This document shows, one piece after another, positions 24,141 through 34,798 of a DNA stretch of 64,000 nucleotides. Both the position numbers and the translations under genes were made by a program. The notes beneath the pieces were generated by a model. The model saw only the letters and a list, made by a program, of their open reading frames with translations. It was not told the origin of the DNA and did no database searches. Origin of the DNA: Przewalskia tangutica (taxonomy: Eukaryota > Streptophyta > Magnoliopsida > Solanales > Solanaceae). Position 1 is the first letter of the stretch. Every line of letters begins with the position of its first letter. The DNA is taken from assembly GCA_029844215.1 (NCBI GenBank), contig JAQGDG010000046.1, positions 1 to 64,000 of the forward strand. The letters run 5' to 3'.

Positions 24141-24973
24141 TACTACCAACTAATCCCATTTCATTTCAAGCTATGGGCGACCATAATAGATCTGACCCGA
24201 CTCGGCGTCGCACTTAACTCTTACCCTCGGTCTGACTTAACTTTACTACCCGAGAAGGCCTTATATACCTAAGGTCTCGACGGTTATCACATTCTCAGGC
24301 TCGCAATTTCCATGCTCCAAGCCTAACTTATCAGCCCACCGTAACCGGGTACAAAAACTTCTCGTAAAATCATAGTCGTGTTGTCTTGACCACAACAATT
24401 ATACTTTCTTCGTCCGGATCTCGCCCGTACAATTCCCTTAAGCATACCACGTAGCTTAAGTTGCTAACATAGTCTTCCACTTAGTCTCTTAATTAACTTC
24501 TTAAGGGTCCATTACATTCTCACACATCTCATCATCACCTAATTATCTCAAATTAGCACGTAAAACCTTGATGAGAGTTCCTTAACTGCGCATACCTTCC
24601 CGGTATTTATTTAGTCCTTACCCAATCCTGGTAATCTAAAATCATCCTAGGCAACACACATGTGACCCCCAAACATAAATCCGTATAGTTGTATGTCACA
24701 ATACCAACTATACTACAAACATTACCAACCTGGATACGCAATCCACATAATCCTTCCTGGGTCACTGCTGCCTCTCTCGTAGCTGCAAACAATCATAACT
24801 TGTTAGGGAGAGACGACCCTAACCATACCGCTCTATCGCACGATCTTAGAGTGAAAAGAATGGAAACCAATCCTAAATGTCCTGCAGCCTCCTGATTATA
24901 GATGTGGTGCACAACACACCGATAATCAAGACTCTACTAGACACGGTCTGTAGACACTTTCCGAGGACTAACT
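24141..24973 (-). other. Element C region between primer-binding site and shared block
   Basis: Untranslated-looking sequence where gag would be expected. 24600-24800 matches F near 51600-51690 (CTATGTGGATTGCG, GGTTGGTAATG words), so this is family sequence and not host DNA. No gag signature found. C therefore seems to lack gag and RT as read. Confidence 0.55.
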
Positions 24974-24985
24974 GCTCTGATACCA
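24974..24985 (-). promoter_or_regulatory. Primer-binding site of C (canonical)
   Basis: GCTCTGATACCA, complement of TGGTATCAGAGC, four bases from the LTR. Confidence 0.9.
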
Positions 24986-25233
24986 CTTTTGTCACGACCC
25001 GACCTCGGGCCCGCGACTGGTGCCCTACCTGGGCACCCCTCTTGGTAAACATCAGAGAATAGCAGCGGAACATACACAACAAAAAAAGAATACGTAAACA
25101 TAAATTAACAACAGGCTAGCCGATAAGGCCACCTTCCGTAAAAATATACTCAATCCAGAAATAGAACAATACATTTTTTTCTCTTTACAACCCAATCCAC
25201 AATGTGACTACAGACCTCTAAGAATAACAACTC

Positions 25234-25254
25234 TGGCGGGACAGGGCCCCGCCA
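25234..25254. repeat. GC-rich hairpin in C 5' LTR
   Basis: TGGCGGG, ACAGGGC, CCCGCCA: perfect 7-base arms. The same motif lies near the U5 end of the LTRs of A, D, F, H, I and K. Possible RNA structure; function unknown. Confidence 0.55.
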
Positions 25255-25599
25255 TACCCCTGAATGTACAATAACCGACAATACCAGGGATAAGCCTCCG
25301 GAATAAAGGAGCTTCTCAACAGCTGAACAGTGATCCTAAGAGCGAGGATCAGCAACATGTACTTTACCTGCGGCATGACGCGGCGAAGGAGGTCGATAAC
25401 ATGTACCAAATATGTGGCCGAAATCGTAATGAAATCATAAGTCTAATAATAAAACTGGAGACATGTATGATACTCAACTAACAGTACACTGTGCCTTACT
25501 AACAATGAGAGTAAATAGGTGTATACTTACAATATAAAGTAGGAAGCTCACGATCAAAAGCAGACCACACATGCTGCGATTGTCATTAAGCAATCCTAT

Positions 25600-25800
25600 T
25601 CACGACTATTTCACCCACATAGATCGCGTGGACCGCGTGAGGTATTCCTCGCATGGGACTATTTCACCGCATAAGCCCTTACGGACTCGCGTGAGGTATT
25701 CCTCGCATAAATTTGGACCCGCCCGCGTGGGACTATTTCACCCGCATAAGCCCTACGGACTCGCGTGAGGTATTCTCGCGCATCGTGGGTAGCAAATCCA
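25600..25800. repeat. Repeat slot in C 5' LTR
   Basis: Three to four degenerate units of about 55-60 bases around GGACTATTTCACCGCATAAGCCCT and CGTGAGGTATTCCTCGCAT. Same LTR position as the minisatellites of A, B, D, F, G, H, I and J. Confidence 0.65.
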
Positions 25801-27950
25801 CGGAAATATGCAATGCCACAAACGGGAATGACCCGCAATTATTCTTGAACTACTAGCACAAATCCGGCTATCACACATAACATAAGCACTCTAACTTATC
25901 ATACAATATATAAGCAAGTTAAGCAATCCCCTAACTTCTTATTATTCTGTTTCATATACACTCTCATTTTAGTTTACTTAAGGCACTAACATGTTTTTAT
26001 AAAAATCCGGGAATTTAACCCAAAGTACTACGTACTTCTATTCTTTCAAAATGACTCATTTCATTATAAAACTTCCAAGATACTAATAATCGTAGTATCA
26101 AGTTACAATTTCTTTTTCAAGACAAGTCACAATACTTTTAGAAATAAAATTAGGCTTCTAAATCAAGTGACTTCTTCTCTCGTAAAAGCCTTAGACAATT
26201 GATGCCTTTAAATCAAATTGCCTTTCAAAAAAAATCAAGCCATTTATCTTTCCATAAAGCCAATATAACCAACTCCCCATAAAGTCGTTATATTCACTTT
26301 ATACCTAAGTCAAGTACAATTTCCTATCCAAGGGACTTATATGTTTAAAACGAAACAAGTATCACATTCTTTAAAACTCTTCAAGTCCCTTAACATGCTT
26401 AAATTACTTAGAGTAAACCACTCTTTAAACTTTCCATAAAGCTATTATAACCAACTTCCCATAAAGCCGTTATACTAGCCTTATACATTAGCAATTTACA
26501 TTTTTCCTTATAACCAAGAGACTTAAACTTTCCAACAAACAAGTATTAAAATACTTTCAACATACTTAAAGTCTCTTAACTTTTGAAAATCAAGATATCC
26601 TTAATATTTAATCAAGTGAGTTAATTCCCTAACTCAAACAACTTGGGCATTCTTAAAATAAGCCAAGGATATCAAATAGACTAGATTTGTCAAAAATCTT
26701 GTACGTCTACCGTACTATACATTTACAACTTAATCATGCTTAAGAGATAAGAAAGTTCCACATACCTCTTCGGTTTAATCCACTTGCTAAGTCCAGTCGC
26801 CGTACGTAGTATGTCAACCTATAATGACCATAGTATGTCTATTAACTTCTAGTTTCAAACGTAGAATATTCCAAGTGCAAGTCACTAAATTCTACGGAAA
26901 ATCGGGCAGCACTTCCTTTGTTTTTACTAACTTTGCCACCTTTTTCAAGGCCGAATACAATAACCAAACAGCCCCAATTGGCTCACCACAATCTATAAGG
27001 TAGTTCAATACAATTGAATAACCAAACAGCCCCAATTGGCTTACCACAAACGATAACAAATTAGTCTAAACTATAATGTCAATTCGGCAATTAGGCAACA
27101 ATACAAATCGTTCCCAATTCCTTTTTAATTCAGGTGGTTTAGTATAACATGATATCAAGCCGCAATCGATTACAACTACTATAATCCTCAAGTAGGTAAA
27201 CATGCGACGATTCTAATTAACGACCAAAATTATATTTCAATTTCAAAAGGCTAATCATGTCCTTTTCGGTTCTAGGATTCTACATTCCATGTCACTTATC
27301 AAACTTCATAACACAAATCACATGATCACATATAACTTATCATAACGTGAAATCTTCAATTACAAAAGTAAAACGAAGATTATACCTCAATTAGCCCAAT
27401 TATGATCCAATATCACAAGTCGCTCCTTAGCAACTTTAGATCCTCCTTTCGACGTTCCAATCCACTCCAAGCAACCCTTAGAAGCTTACAAAAGACTCAT
27501 CTTCAAGCTTCAACTTCAAAGTTGAATAACCCTTTAGGTTTTCGCCTTGCGGCTAATACGAAAACACCATTTTTCCGGGATCTTTCTATAGAGAAACACT
27601 TACAATACCCTTAGGTACCTTGGTTTAAAGTGGGGGAATTATTGGACAACAATTGAAATTTTTTTTCTTGAAACCCTCCCTCTAGCCGAGAGCTCACTAG
27701 TGTGGTCTTCAAATTTTTGTAAAATTTGTCTAAGTGTTATACCTTGTCTTGCACTAGTATACATATATAACAAGATGGAGGGTCAAGATTAGAACAAATG
27801 GGTGGTTAGGATGCACTTCACAAGGATCAAGCCAAGTGGCATTGACTTGGTCAACAATGTCATGCTCTTGCCTTTGCAAGACTTGATCTTTCAAATTATG
27901 GTCAAATGACCATTTCCCCCATGTCAATTTCGTCCAAGAGTATTAAGGGG

Positions 27951-27964
27951 GGTGACACGTGTCA
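27951..27964. promoter_or_regulatory. G-box palindrome in C 5' LTR U3
   Basis: GGTGACACGTGTCA with CACGTG core, partner of 20917-20932; the right arm differs between the two LTRs. Confidence 0.5.
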
Positions 27965-28100
27965 TACTCCGTCACGCATAATATTTCATTTTCCGACAAA
28001 TTCCAAAATTCCGATAAATTTTTTTACTCGTCTCAAATCTTAACATTTGAGTTCTTATGTACGTTCTTAGAAACATAACCTGAAATTTCCGGGGTGTAAC

Positions 28101-28821
28101 TGTTTTATTACGACACATGTGGGACCTGGTGGTCATGTGTATTCCTTGATGCTTTATATCATAGACTGCCGGCAGTGAGAAAGGTATTCCACGGGCATGA
28201 TTGATGTTGTGGGCGTGAGACCCATAGTTGTATTTGAGTGATGGCTTTGAGGGCGTGAGTCCCTGACTTGACATGACTGCTTATTTATTGTGGACTGTAG
28301 TTTGGTTATCATACATGTCTCCTACTTTATATAGACTGCTATGATTTCATTTACAGTATTTTCAGTTTCACATACTTGGTACCTGTTGTACTGACCTCCT
28401 TCGGGGGGCTGCGTTCATGCCGCAGGTAAAGGTACACCAGTGTTGATCCTCGCTCATAGGGTCACAGTTCAGCGGTTGGGAAGCTCCGTTTCTCCGGAGG
28501 CTTATCTTTTGGTATGTTACCCTGAGTTGTAGGTTCTTGTACATTCAGGGGTATGGCGGGGCCCTGTCCCGTCATGTTGTATAAAAACTCTTAGAGGTCT
28601 GTAGTACTGTTGTGGGCAGGGTTTGTAAAAAGGATTAAACTGTTCGGTTTGAAAGAATTGTATATATATTTTATTGGAAGGTAACCGTTTGGTTGGCCTG
28701 TTTTATTATCTTATCTCTTGTTCATGTTTAAGTTCTTACTTCCGCTGATTTTCTCTGATGTTGTATCACTAGGGTGCCCGGGGTAAGGCACCAGTCACGG
28801 GCCCGGGTTCGGGTCGTGACA
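28101..28821 (+). mobile_element. Element D, 5' LTR, right fragment
   Basis: Nearly identical to 34078-34798, the end of the D 3' LTR, and ends GGGTTCGGGTCGTGACA. Homology starts exactly where C ends, so C interrupts this LTR at the place equivalent to 34077/34078; the first 2.8 kb lies left of the window. It includes the GGCGGGG hairpin near 28555. Confidence 0.9.
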
Positions 28822-28825
28822 AAAG

Positions 28826-28837
28826 TGGTATCAGAGC
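28826..28837 (+). promoter_or_regulatory. Primer-binding site of D (canonical)
   Basis: TGGTATCAGAGC, four bases (AAAG) after the LTR end. Complement of the initiator-Met tRNA 3' end. Confidence 0.92.
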
Positions 28838-29028
28838 AGTTAATCCTCGGAAAGTGTCTACAGACCGTATCTAGTAGAGTCTTGATTATCGGTGTGTTGT
28901 GCACCACACCAATAATCAGGAGGCTATAGGATATTTAGGATTGGTTTCCATTCTTCTCACTCTGAGATCGTGCCTTAAAGTTGTGTTATAAGTTGGACCC
29001 CTCTAACGTATTTCTTTCCCTTACCGTT

Positions 29029-29700
29029 ATGCCTCCAGCGTAAAGGACCCGCCCAGGAGGGCAGGCGTGAGGAGGCTGCGAGTAAATCTGAGGTTACGTG
29101 AGCACAGCCCAATCATCACCTAGGGTGGTGCTTCATTCGGGAGTTACGCTCGTCACGGCCCAGCGAGTTTAGCACACAGCGGCGGCGATTCTCTGCGGCC
29201 ATGATATATGAGCCTTCAGTTCCACGACCGGGAGCTGAGAATATAGATTGCAAAGAGACGACCCGGTTTCTAGCTATGGATTTAGCAACCAAAGAGTATT
29301 TTATGTATTGATTTATCACGGGTCTTGATGAATATCTAAGAAAGGTTGTGCAAGAGTAGCTCTTGATCGAGGCATGAGCATGGCTGCGTCTGAGCTTATC
29401 ATGCGGCCAGAAACGTGAGATCAGCGGGTTAACGAGATCGGCGAAAGAGGCGAAACGGCGAGGTCCTTTGGTAACTTTCGGCGGACCTTCTCGGCCAGAT
29501 TGGTTATACGCATCCGCCCGAGCGAGTGGTTCTCCGGGGTTCAGGACGTTTGGGGTATGCCGGAGTTGGTCAGAGCTCCAGGGCCTCCGGTTCACAGTGT
29601 GGCAGGCGTCATCCCGGGGAATGTCATCTTTTAGTTGGTACTTGTTTTACCTGCGGCCGTCAAGACCATGTGTGATAGGATGAGTATCTCTTAAGTGTGG
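29029..29700 (+). pseudogene. Element D gag remnant
   Basis: ATG at 29029 in the context CCGTTATGCCTCC, as in the gag starts of A, H and I, but a stop follows after four codons (MPPA*). Later words match H gag (CCCAATCATCACCTAGGGTGG near 29108 against 45681; TGCGGCCGTC near 29652 against 46173). The zinc-knuckle part after about 29660 is missing compared with H. Non-functional as read. Confidence 0.65.
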
Positions 29701-30150
29701 TGTCCAGATAGCATTGTGTTAGATGCGATTAGAAATCATGATTAGTTAAAAGGGTAAGATGGGGGATAAGGAAAGTGTGAGCCTTAGAGTTTTATACGTA
29801 GAGACCTTAGAGGCAAGGCCATCTCGAGTAAAATATGTATTTTTTATGTGTTTGACCCTTATCGGAGTGCATAGTGCACGTGAGATATATTTGTATAATA
29901 AGTCCCTGAGTAGTGTGGAATAAAAGAGGGTAGTTGAGCTAAGATGACCACTAGGTCTTCGTGACTTGATTGTGGGATTATTCCGGATCGGGGAGCAAGC
30001 GGTTGGCGCGATAGCAGGTCGGATTGCGGACCGGTTGCGGGTCAACCCGCGACCTGTCTTGTGGTGGGGTCAGCTCGGGGTGGTACCGCTTTGTGATAGG
30101 GTCACAAGGATGCTGGGCCCAAGTTTAGTTAACCAGCGTACGAGTTCGTA
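29701..30150 (+). other. Element D non-coding middle with shared block
   Basis: Occupies the place of protease, RT and RNase H. It carries AGATAGCATTGTGTTA and ATCATGATTAGTTAA, both also in H (46579-46620). The shared block GGGCCCAAGTTTAGTTAACC starts at 30115. No coding signature is seen. The gag-to-integrase junction looks alike in D and H, so the loss predates both insertions. Confidence 0.65.
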
Positions 30151-31080
30151 GATGCGTTCGACCAGTAGTTGACCAATGAGATCAGCCCATCTTGTCTTTC
30201 AGTCGGGACCGTTTACTCGGCAGAGGGTTATGCGAGATGATTATATCAGGAAGGTTGTAAGGCTGCACGAGGTGCCTGCTTTCACCTTATGTCGAGCGAT
30301 GGAGCCAGTTACGGCTATTTTCGTTTTCTGGAAGTTTTACCAGGCAGGGTTAGGAACTCAGGTAAGTCTCAGTATCGCATTCATCATCGGGCCAGCGTTT
30401 GGTTTTCAGGAGTAGCTGTGAGGATTGTTGCCTCCTATTGAGGGAATGTTTTTAGCTACCATTTCAGTGTTCGGATATTGCCTTGTGACGCCTTGTAGGG
30501 GCGGAAGTGTAAGTTGCCGGTCGATTGGTTCGATGTTGGCAAAATTCAGATAGTTGGTTCATACTTGTTTCAGCAGGATGTGGATAGGGTGAAGCTTATC
30601 CAGAAGAAGTTATTGGCAGCTCAGAGTCAACAGAAGTCATGCGGATAATCGACGTCGACACTTGAAGTTCAGGTTGACGGTCGGTATTCTTAAAGGTACC
30701 ACCCCGGAAAGGGTGTGACGAGTTTTGGAAAACAGGGGAAACCTAGCCCGAGTTACTTTGGGCCTTTCAGATCATGTGAAGAGTAGGCCAGGTTGCCTAT
30801 AAGTTAGCTTTGCCGTCCGACGTAGGAGGCGGTACGTTCGGTATCTCATGTTGTTATGTGCAAAAAAGTATCGGAAATCCATCCAGAGTGTTCCCAGTTA
30901 ATGATGATCAAGTTGGAGGTAGTAACCCATAGATTTTGGAAACAGAAGCAGTAGCAGAAATGTGATAAGTTATGAGAAAGAATTCGAGTGTACGAAGGGT
31001 ACGACGAGTAAGGGAAGAAGCGAGCATGTGTTAAGCATATAGATGTGACCATTTCTTTTGTAAAGTGAAGGTGCGAAGGG
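30151..31080 (+). pseudogene. Element D integrase remnant
   Basis: The frame 30176-30415 contains RSAHLVFQSG, VVRLHEVPAF, FWKFYQAGLGTQVSLS, the gypsy integrase core without the expected catalytic Asp (CRAMEPVTAIF replaces the usual D-R-G segment) and without HPQTDGQ. Further broken frames hold DWFDVGKIQIVG, LIQKKLLAAQSQQKS (about 30560-30640) and a KPSPSYFG region (about 30740). Non-functional. Confidence 0.8.
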
Positions 31081-31245
31081 AGTATATTTTAGACCTCGGG
31101 TGGGAGCTTTTGTGATGCTAGAGGTGATTCCTCGTAGACTTGAAGTTGAGTATTGCGCGTGTGTTGTGGCCAGGTGTGGCATGATTGTTTTCGTAAGTAT
31201 AGTAGTGAAGACTATACAGGCACTTGTGTGTTTTGAGGCTTAGAA

Positions 31246-31282
31246 GGAACATTCGGGACGAATGTTTCTAAGGAGGGGAGAA
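31246..31282 (+). promoter_or_regulatory. Hairpin and polypurine tract of D
   Basis: GGAACATTCG (31246-31255), GGA, CGAATGTTTC (31259-31268), then AGGAGGGGAGAA (31271-31282) directly before the LTR. Confidence 0.8.
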
Positions 31283-31499
31283 TGTTATACCCCGTATTTC
31301 CAGAGTATGTACGTAAGGACGTACGTACGAAAGTTGAGCCTTAAGTTAGGCATAGGACCGAAAAATATTTGTTCACAACTACCGAAAAGAATCGTTTTTC
31401 GACGAAACGTTTTACAAAGCTTGCGAGGGGAAAAATACGGCTATGTCATTTATAATTTTTGCGGATTTTTCCGAGAGACGAAATATTTTGGACCAACGA

Positions 31500-31521
31500 G
31501 AGGGCGACACTTGTCACCCTC
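31500..31521. promoter_or_regulatory. U3 palindrome in D 3' LTR
   Basis: GAGGGCGACA, CT, TGTCACCCTC: 10-base arms with one mismatch, about 190 bp upstream of the TATA box. H and C have the G-box core CACGTG at the centre. Confidence 0.55.
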
Positions 31522-31701
31522 AAGTGGGCGTCTAGTGGGACGATTTGGGGCCTTGTTTTGGCCTTGTTTTGTGGCTTATTTTGTGCCATGTTTGGTGCCT
31601 TGTTTTGTGCCTTGTTTTGTGGAGTAGGGTTAGGGTGCACTTGGCTTGATCTTGGCCCTCCACTTGCCCCCCACATGGCTTGATCTTGTCCATTGAACTC
31701 C

Positions 31702-31710
31702 CTATAAATA
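31702..31710 (+). promoter_or_regulatory. TATA box of D 3' LTR
   Basis: CTATAAATA followed by CCCC, 419 bp from the LTR start. Confidence 0.7.
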
Positions 31711-32108
31711 CCCCTCCCTTTGTGAAGACTTCTTCATCCAAAAACTTTCCTAAGTCTTGAAAGCCCTCTTTCCCCCCTTAGTGTGGTGATCTCGTCCTAG
31801 CCTCCCCCTCCCCCCTTTGTGAGGCCCCTTGGCCGAGAGTCCTCTCCCCCTTGGCCGAGAGTATCCCCCCCTCCGAGTGCGGTTGGTAGAATTACACACC
31901 CCCTTGTGGTGTTGTCTCGTATAAATACCCCCCCTCTTGGTAGAAATACTCTCCAAGTATTGTTACTATACCCAAAATACCTTAGCCTTATACCTTGTAG
32001 TATTCCAAAGTTACCTCTATACGTAGAGCCCGGAAATACTACCTTATGTCCTTTTTGTCTCAAACCGAAACCCTAAGGAAAACCTTCATAGTCGGTTGAA
32101 GTGTTAAG

Positions 32109-32130
32109 TAGAAGTTGCGTAGAACTTCTA
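32109..32130. repeat. Conserved leader stem-loop, D 3' LTR
   Basis: TAGAAGTT, GCGTAG, AACTTCTA; perfect 8-base arms, about 400 bp downstream of the TATA box and thus in the presumed transcript leader. Confidence 0.6.
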
Positions 32131-33669
32131 AGGGTTGTTTGGAGCGGGTTGGAGCGCCCAGAGTAGGAGCTAAACGTTGCTCAGGATCGACATTTAAACT
32201 TGGATAATTTTGGGCTTATCGAGGTAAATAAATCTTTTCCCCCTATTGTAATTGGAAATTACATGTTGTAGTAATATATAGTTGAGTATACTATATATAG
32301 AATGTTTAAAGATAAGAATTGAACTGTAATTACATAGAAGGATATTAAAGAGGAGAATAGGACTGTATTTACAGTAGACTTGTGTAGTATTACTGTGAAG
32401 AGATTGTACACGTCCGGTTGGACGTATAAACCCCCCTGGTTGGCTTGGTAGCCGGCCTCGATAGAGGAGATTTCTGTGATTTGCGGGAGAGGTCTTTGAA
32501 TTTTCTGTAGAATATGGAACTGTGTGTTTAGAAGTTAATAGACGTTTGTGGCCTATATAGGTGGAAGTACTACGAGTAGCGAATTCTACTTGAAGAGTGG
32601 AAAAGGCTAGCAGGGTTACAGTACTGTGGAGCATATTGCTAATTGTCGATAATCGTCGCGAGGTATGTGAACCTCTTCCTATCCTTTCTAGCATGATGTT
32701 TTGTAAGCTATGTAGTACGGTAGACGTACATGTGCTAAATGAATTTGGTTGGTTTAAAACATAGGGTGTTATAATAGCTTTATGGGAAGTTAGTTATAAC
32801 GACTCTATGTAGGTAAAGGAATGGTTTATTGATTGTAGAAGTTAAGAGACTTGATCTTGAAAGATAAGAGACTTAACTTATTTTAACTGGATATGTAACA
32901 TTTTGTTAAAAATGTTGTAAAACCTCATTCGCGAGTAATGAGTACTTGATTTTAAAAGAATAATGTTTTACTGATTTCGGAAATGAGAATAAGTGTCGAA
33001 CAAACCACTGCAGCGTGAATAAGGGAAAATGTATTGACAAATAACTAATTGTTATTAAAATCAGTAGAAACCTCCATCTGCATAGAAGCTAAGATAAAAC
33101 AAAATCGTATTACATTTCCTAGATCATGGCTGCTGTAACAAGATTGTTATAAACAAGAATAAACGGCTCACACATAAGACTTATGTTACTCAATTGTTTT
33201 AAAAGAGATTAAGACTATGAGTTATGAAACCTTTCTAAAATAAGAGACTTGAGCATTTGAAATTAGGCAAACTTGAACGTTTGGAAAATAATGTTGTCAC
33301 TTGATTTTACAAAGGGAAGTATTTTGGTTTACTTAAAAAGATAGTCACTCTATTTTTATACTACGGGTATTGTGTGACTTTGGTGAAAGAAACGGATCTT
33401 TTAAAAGAATTAATGTATGAAGTACTTTGGGGATAAAAACCCGAACTTGTTATCATAAAGTAGGAAGTACCTTGTGTGAATAACTTGATTGTGTTGGTTT
33501 GTGATAGCCTGGTAATACTTTCTTGTTGATTTGATAAGTAAACATGTTAGGACGCTACGTGTGTAGTATCTTGTGATGTTTGTGTAAAGGGGTTTCCCCT
33601 TGTTGTGTTTATGTTGTTTAACGGTAAGCCGTTATGCTAGTATTACATCACTCACCTCTTAACATGATT

Positions 33670-33960
33670 CCGGGGGTTAAGCTGCCCTCCGATGCGGGGT
33701 AGACTCAGGCGGGTCTGTGTGACCTATGATTCGAGAATACCTCATGCGGGTCCCGGGGGCCTATGCGGAGCTACGAGAGTTCCAGGTTAGTGTGCGGCCT
33801 TTATGGTCATGCGGTCTATGTGGCCATGCGGACTGCGAGTCCAGGCGGATGCCGGGGAGTAGCTACCCTCGATGCGGGGAATACCTCATGCGGGCCTATG
33901 TGAGTGGCCTATGCGGAGCTGCGGGAAGTTCCAGGACTAGACGCGCACATTAGATACTGC
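33670..33960. repeat. Repeat slot in D 3' LTR
   Basis: Degenerate units with ACCTCATGCGGG, CCTATGCGGAGCT and AGTTCCAG words, three to four copies. Same slot position as in the other LTRs, same sequence family as A, H, I and J. Confidence 0.7.
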
Positions 33961-34798
33961 GGGCGAGTGGCCAGCTTCGATCATGTGGCGGTCTAGACAG
34001 ATCTCATGATACAGTTTATGACCTGGTTGGTACTGTGGGTTTTTAGTAGTCGGCTATGCCTTCGTACTTACCCCGTACGGTTTTATTACGACACAGGTGG
34101 GACCTGGTGGTCATGTGTATTCCTTGATGCTTTATATCATAGACTGCCGGCAGTGAGGAAGGTATTCCACGGGCATGATTGATGTTGTGGGCGTGAGACC
34201 CATAGTTGTATTTGAGTGATGGCTTTGAGGGCGTGAGTCCCTGACTTGACATGACTGCTTATTTATTGTGGACTGTAGTTTGGTTATCATACATGTCTCC
34301 TACTTTATATAGACTGCTATGATTTCATTTACAGTATTTTCAGTTTCACATACTTGGTACCTGTTGTACTGACCTCCTTCGGGGGGCTGCGTTCATGCCG
34401 CAGGTAAAGGTACACCAGTGTTGATCCTCGCTCATAGGGTCACAGTTCAGCGGTTGGGAAGCTCCGTTTCTCCGGAGGCTTATCTTTTGGTATGTTACCC
34501 TGAGTTGTAGGTTCTTGTACATTCAGGGGTATGGCGGGGCCCTGTCCCGTCATATTGTATAAAAACTCTTAGAGGTCTGTTGTACTGTTGTGGGCAGGGT
34601 TTGTAAAAAGGATTAAACTGTTCGGTTTGAAAGAATTGTATATATATTTTATTGGAAGGTAACCGTTTGGTTGCTTTGTTTATTATCTTATCTCTTGTTC
34701 ATGTTTAAGTTCTTACTTCCGCTGATTTTCTCTGATGTTGTATCACTAGGGTGCCCGGGGTAAGGCACCAGTCACGGGCCCGGGTTCGGGTCGTGACA

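Larger units (their letters stand above)
24990..28100 (-). mobile_element. Element C, 5' LTR
   Basis: TGTCACGACCCGACC...CGGGGTGTAAC(A), about 3.11 kb; the last base is uncertain because of the junction TAACTGTTTT. Near-identical to the 3' LTR. It contains the hairpin TGGCGGG...CCCGCCA (25234-25254), a repeat slot (about 25600-25800) of GGACTATTTCACCCGCATAAGCC/GTGAGGTATTCCTCGC words, and a G-box palindrome (27951-27964). Confidence 0.88.
31283..34798 (+). mobile_element. Element D, 3' LTR
   Basis: TGTTATACCCCG...GGGTCGTGACA, 3516 bp. In order: U3 palindrome (31500-31521), TATA (31702-31710), stem-loop (32109-32130), AGGTATGTG (32661), repeat slot (about 33670-33960), TATA-like TTTATATAGAC (34310), hairpin (about 34529-34552), U5 end. 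The matching 5' LTR end at 28101-28821 shows only a few differences, indicating a rather recent insertion. Flanked at right by TTGCA. Confidence 0.9.

Noticed and set aside
34305..34320. TTTATATAGAC as the main promoter TATA box of the D-type LTR
   Set aside because: Less conserved (TTATTTAGAC in G, TAATAAAGC-like in B) than CTATAAATA near 400 bp from the LTR start; kept only as an alternative.
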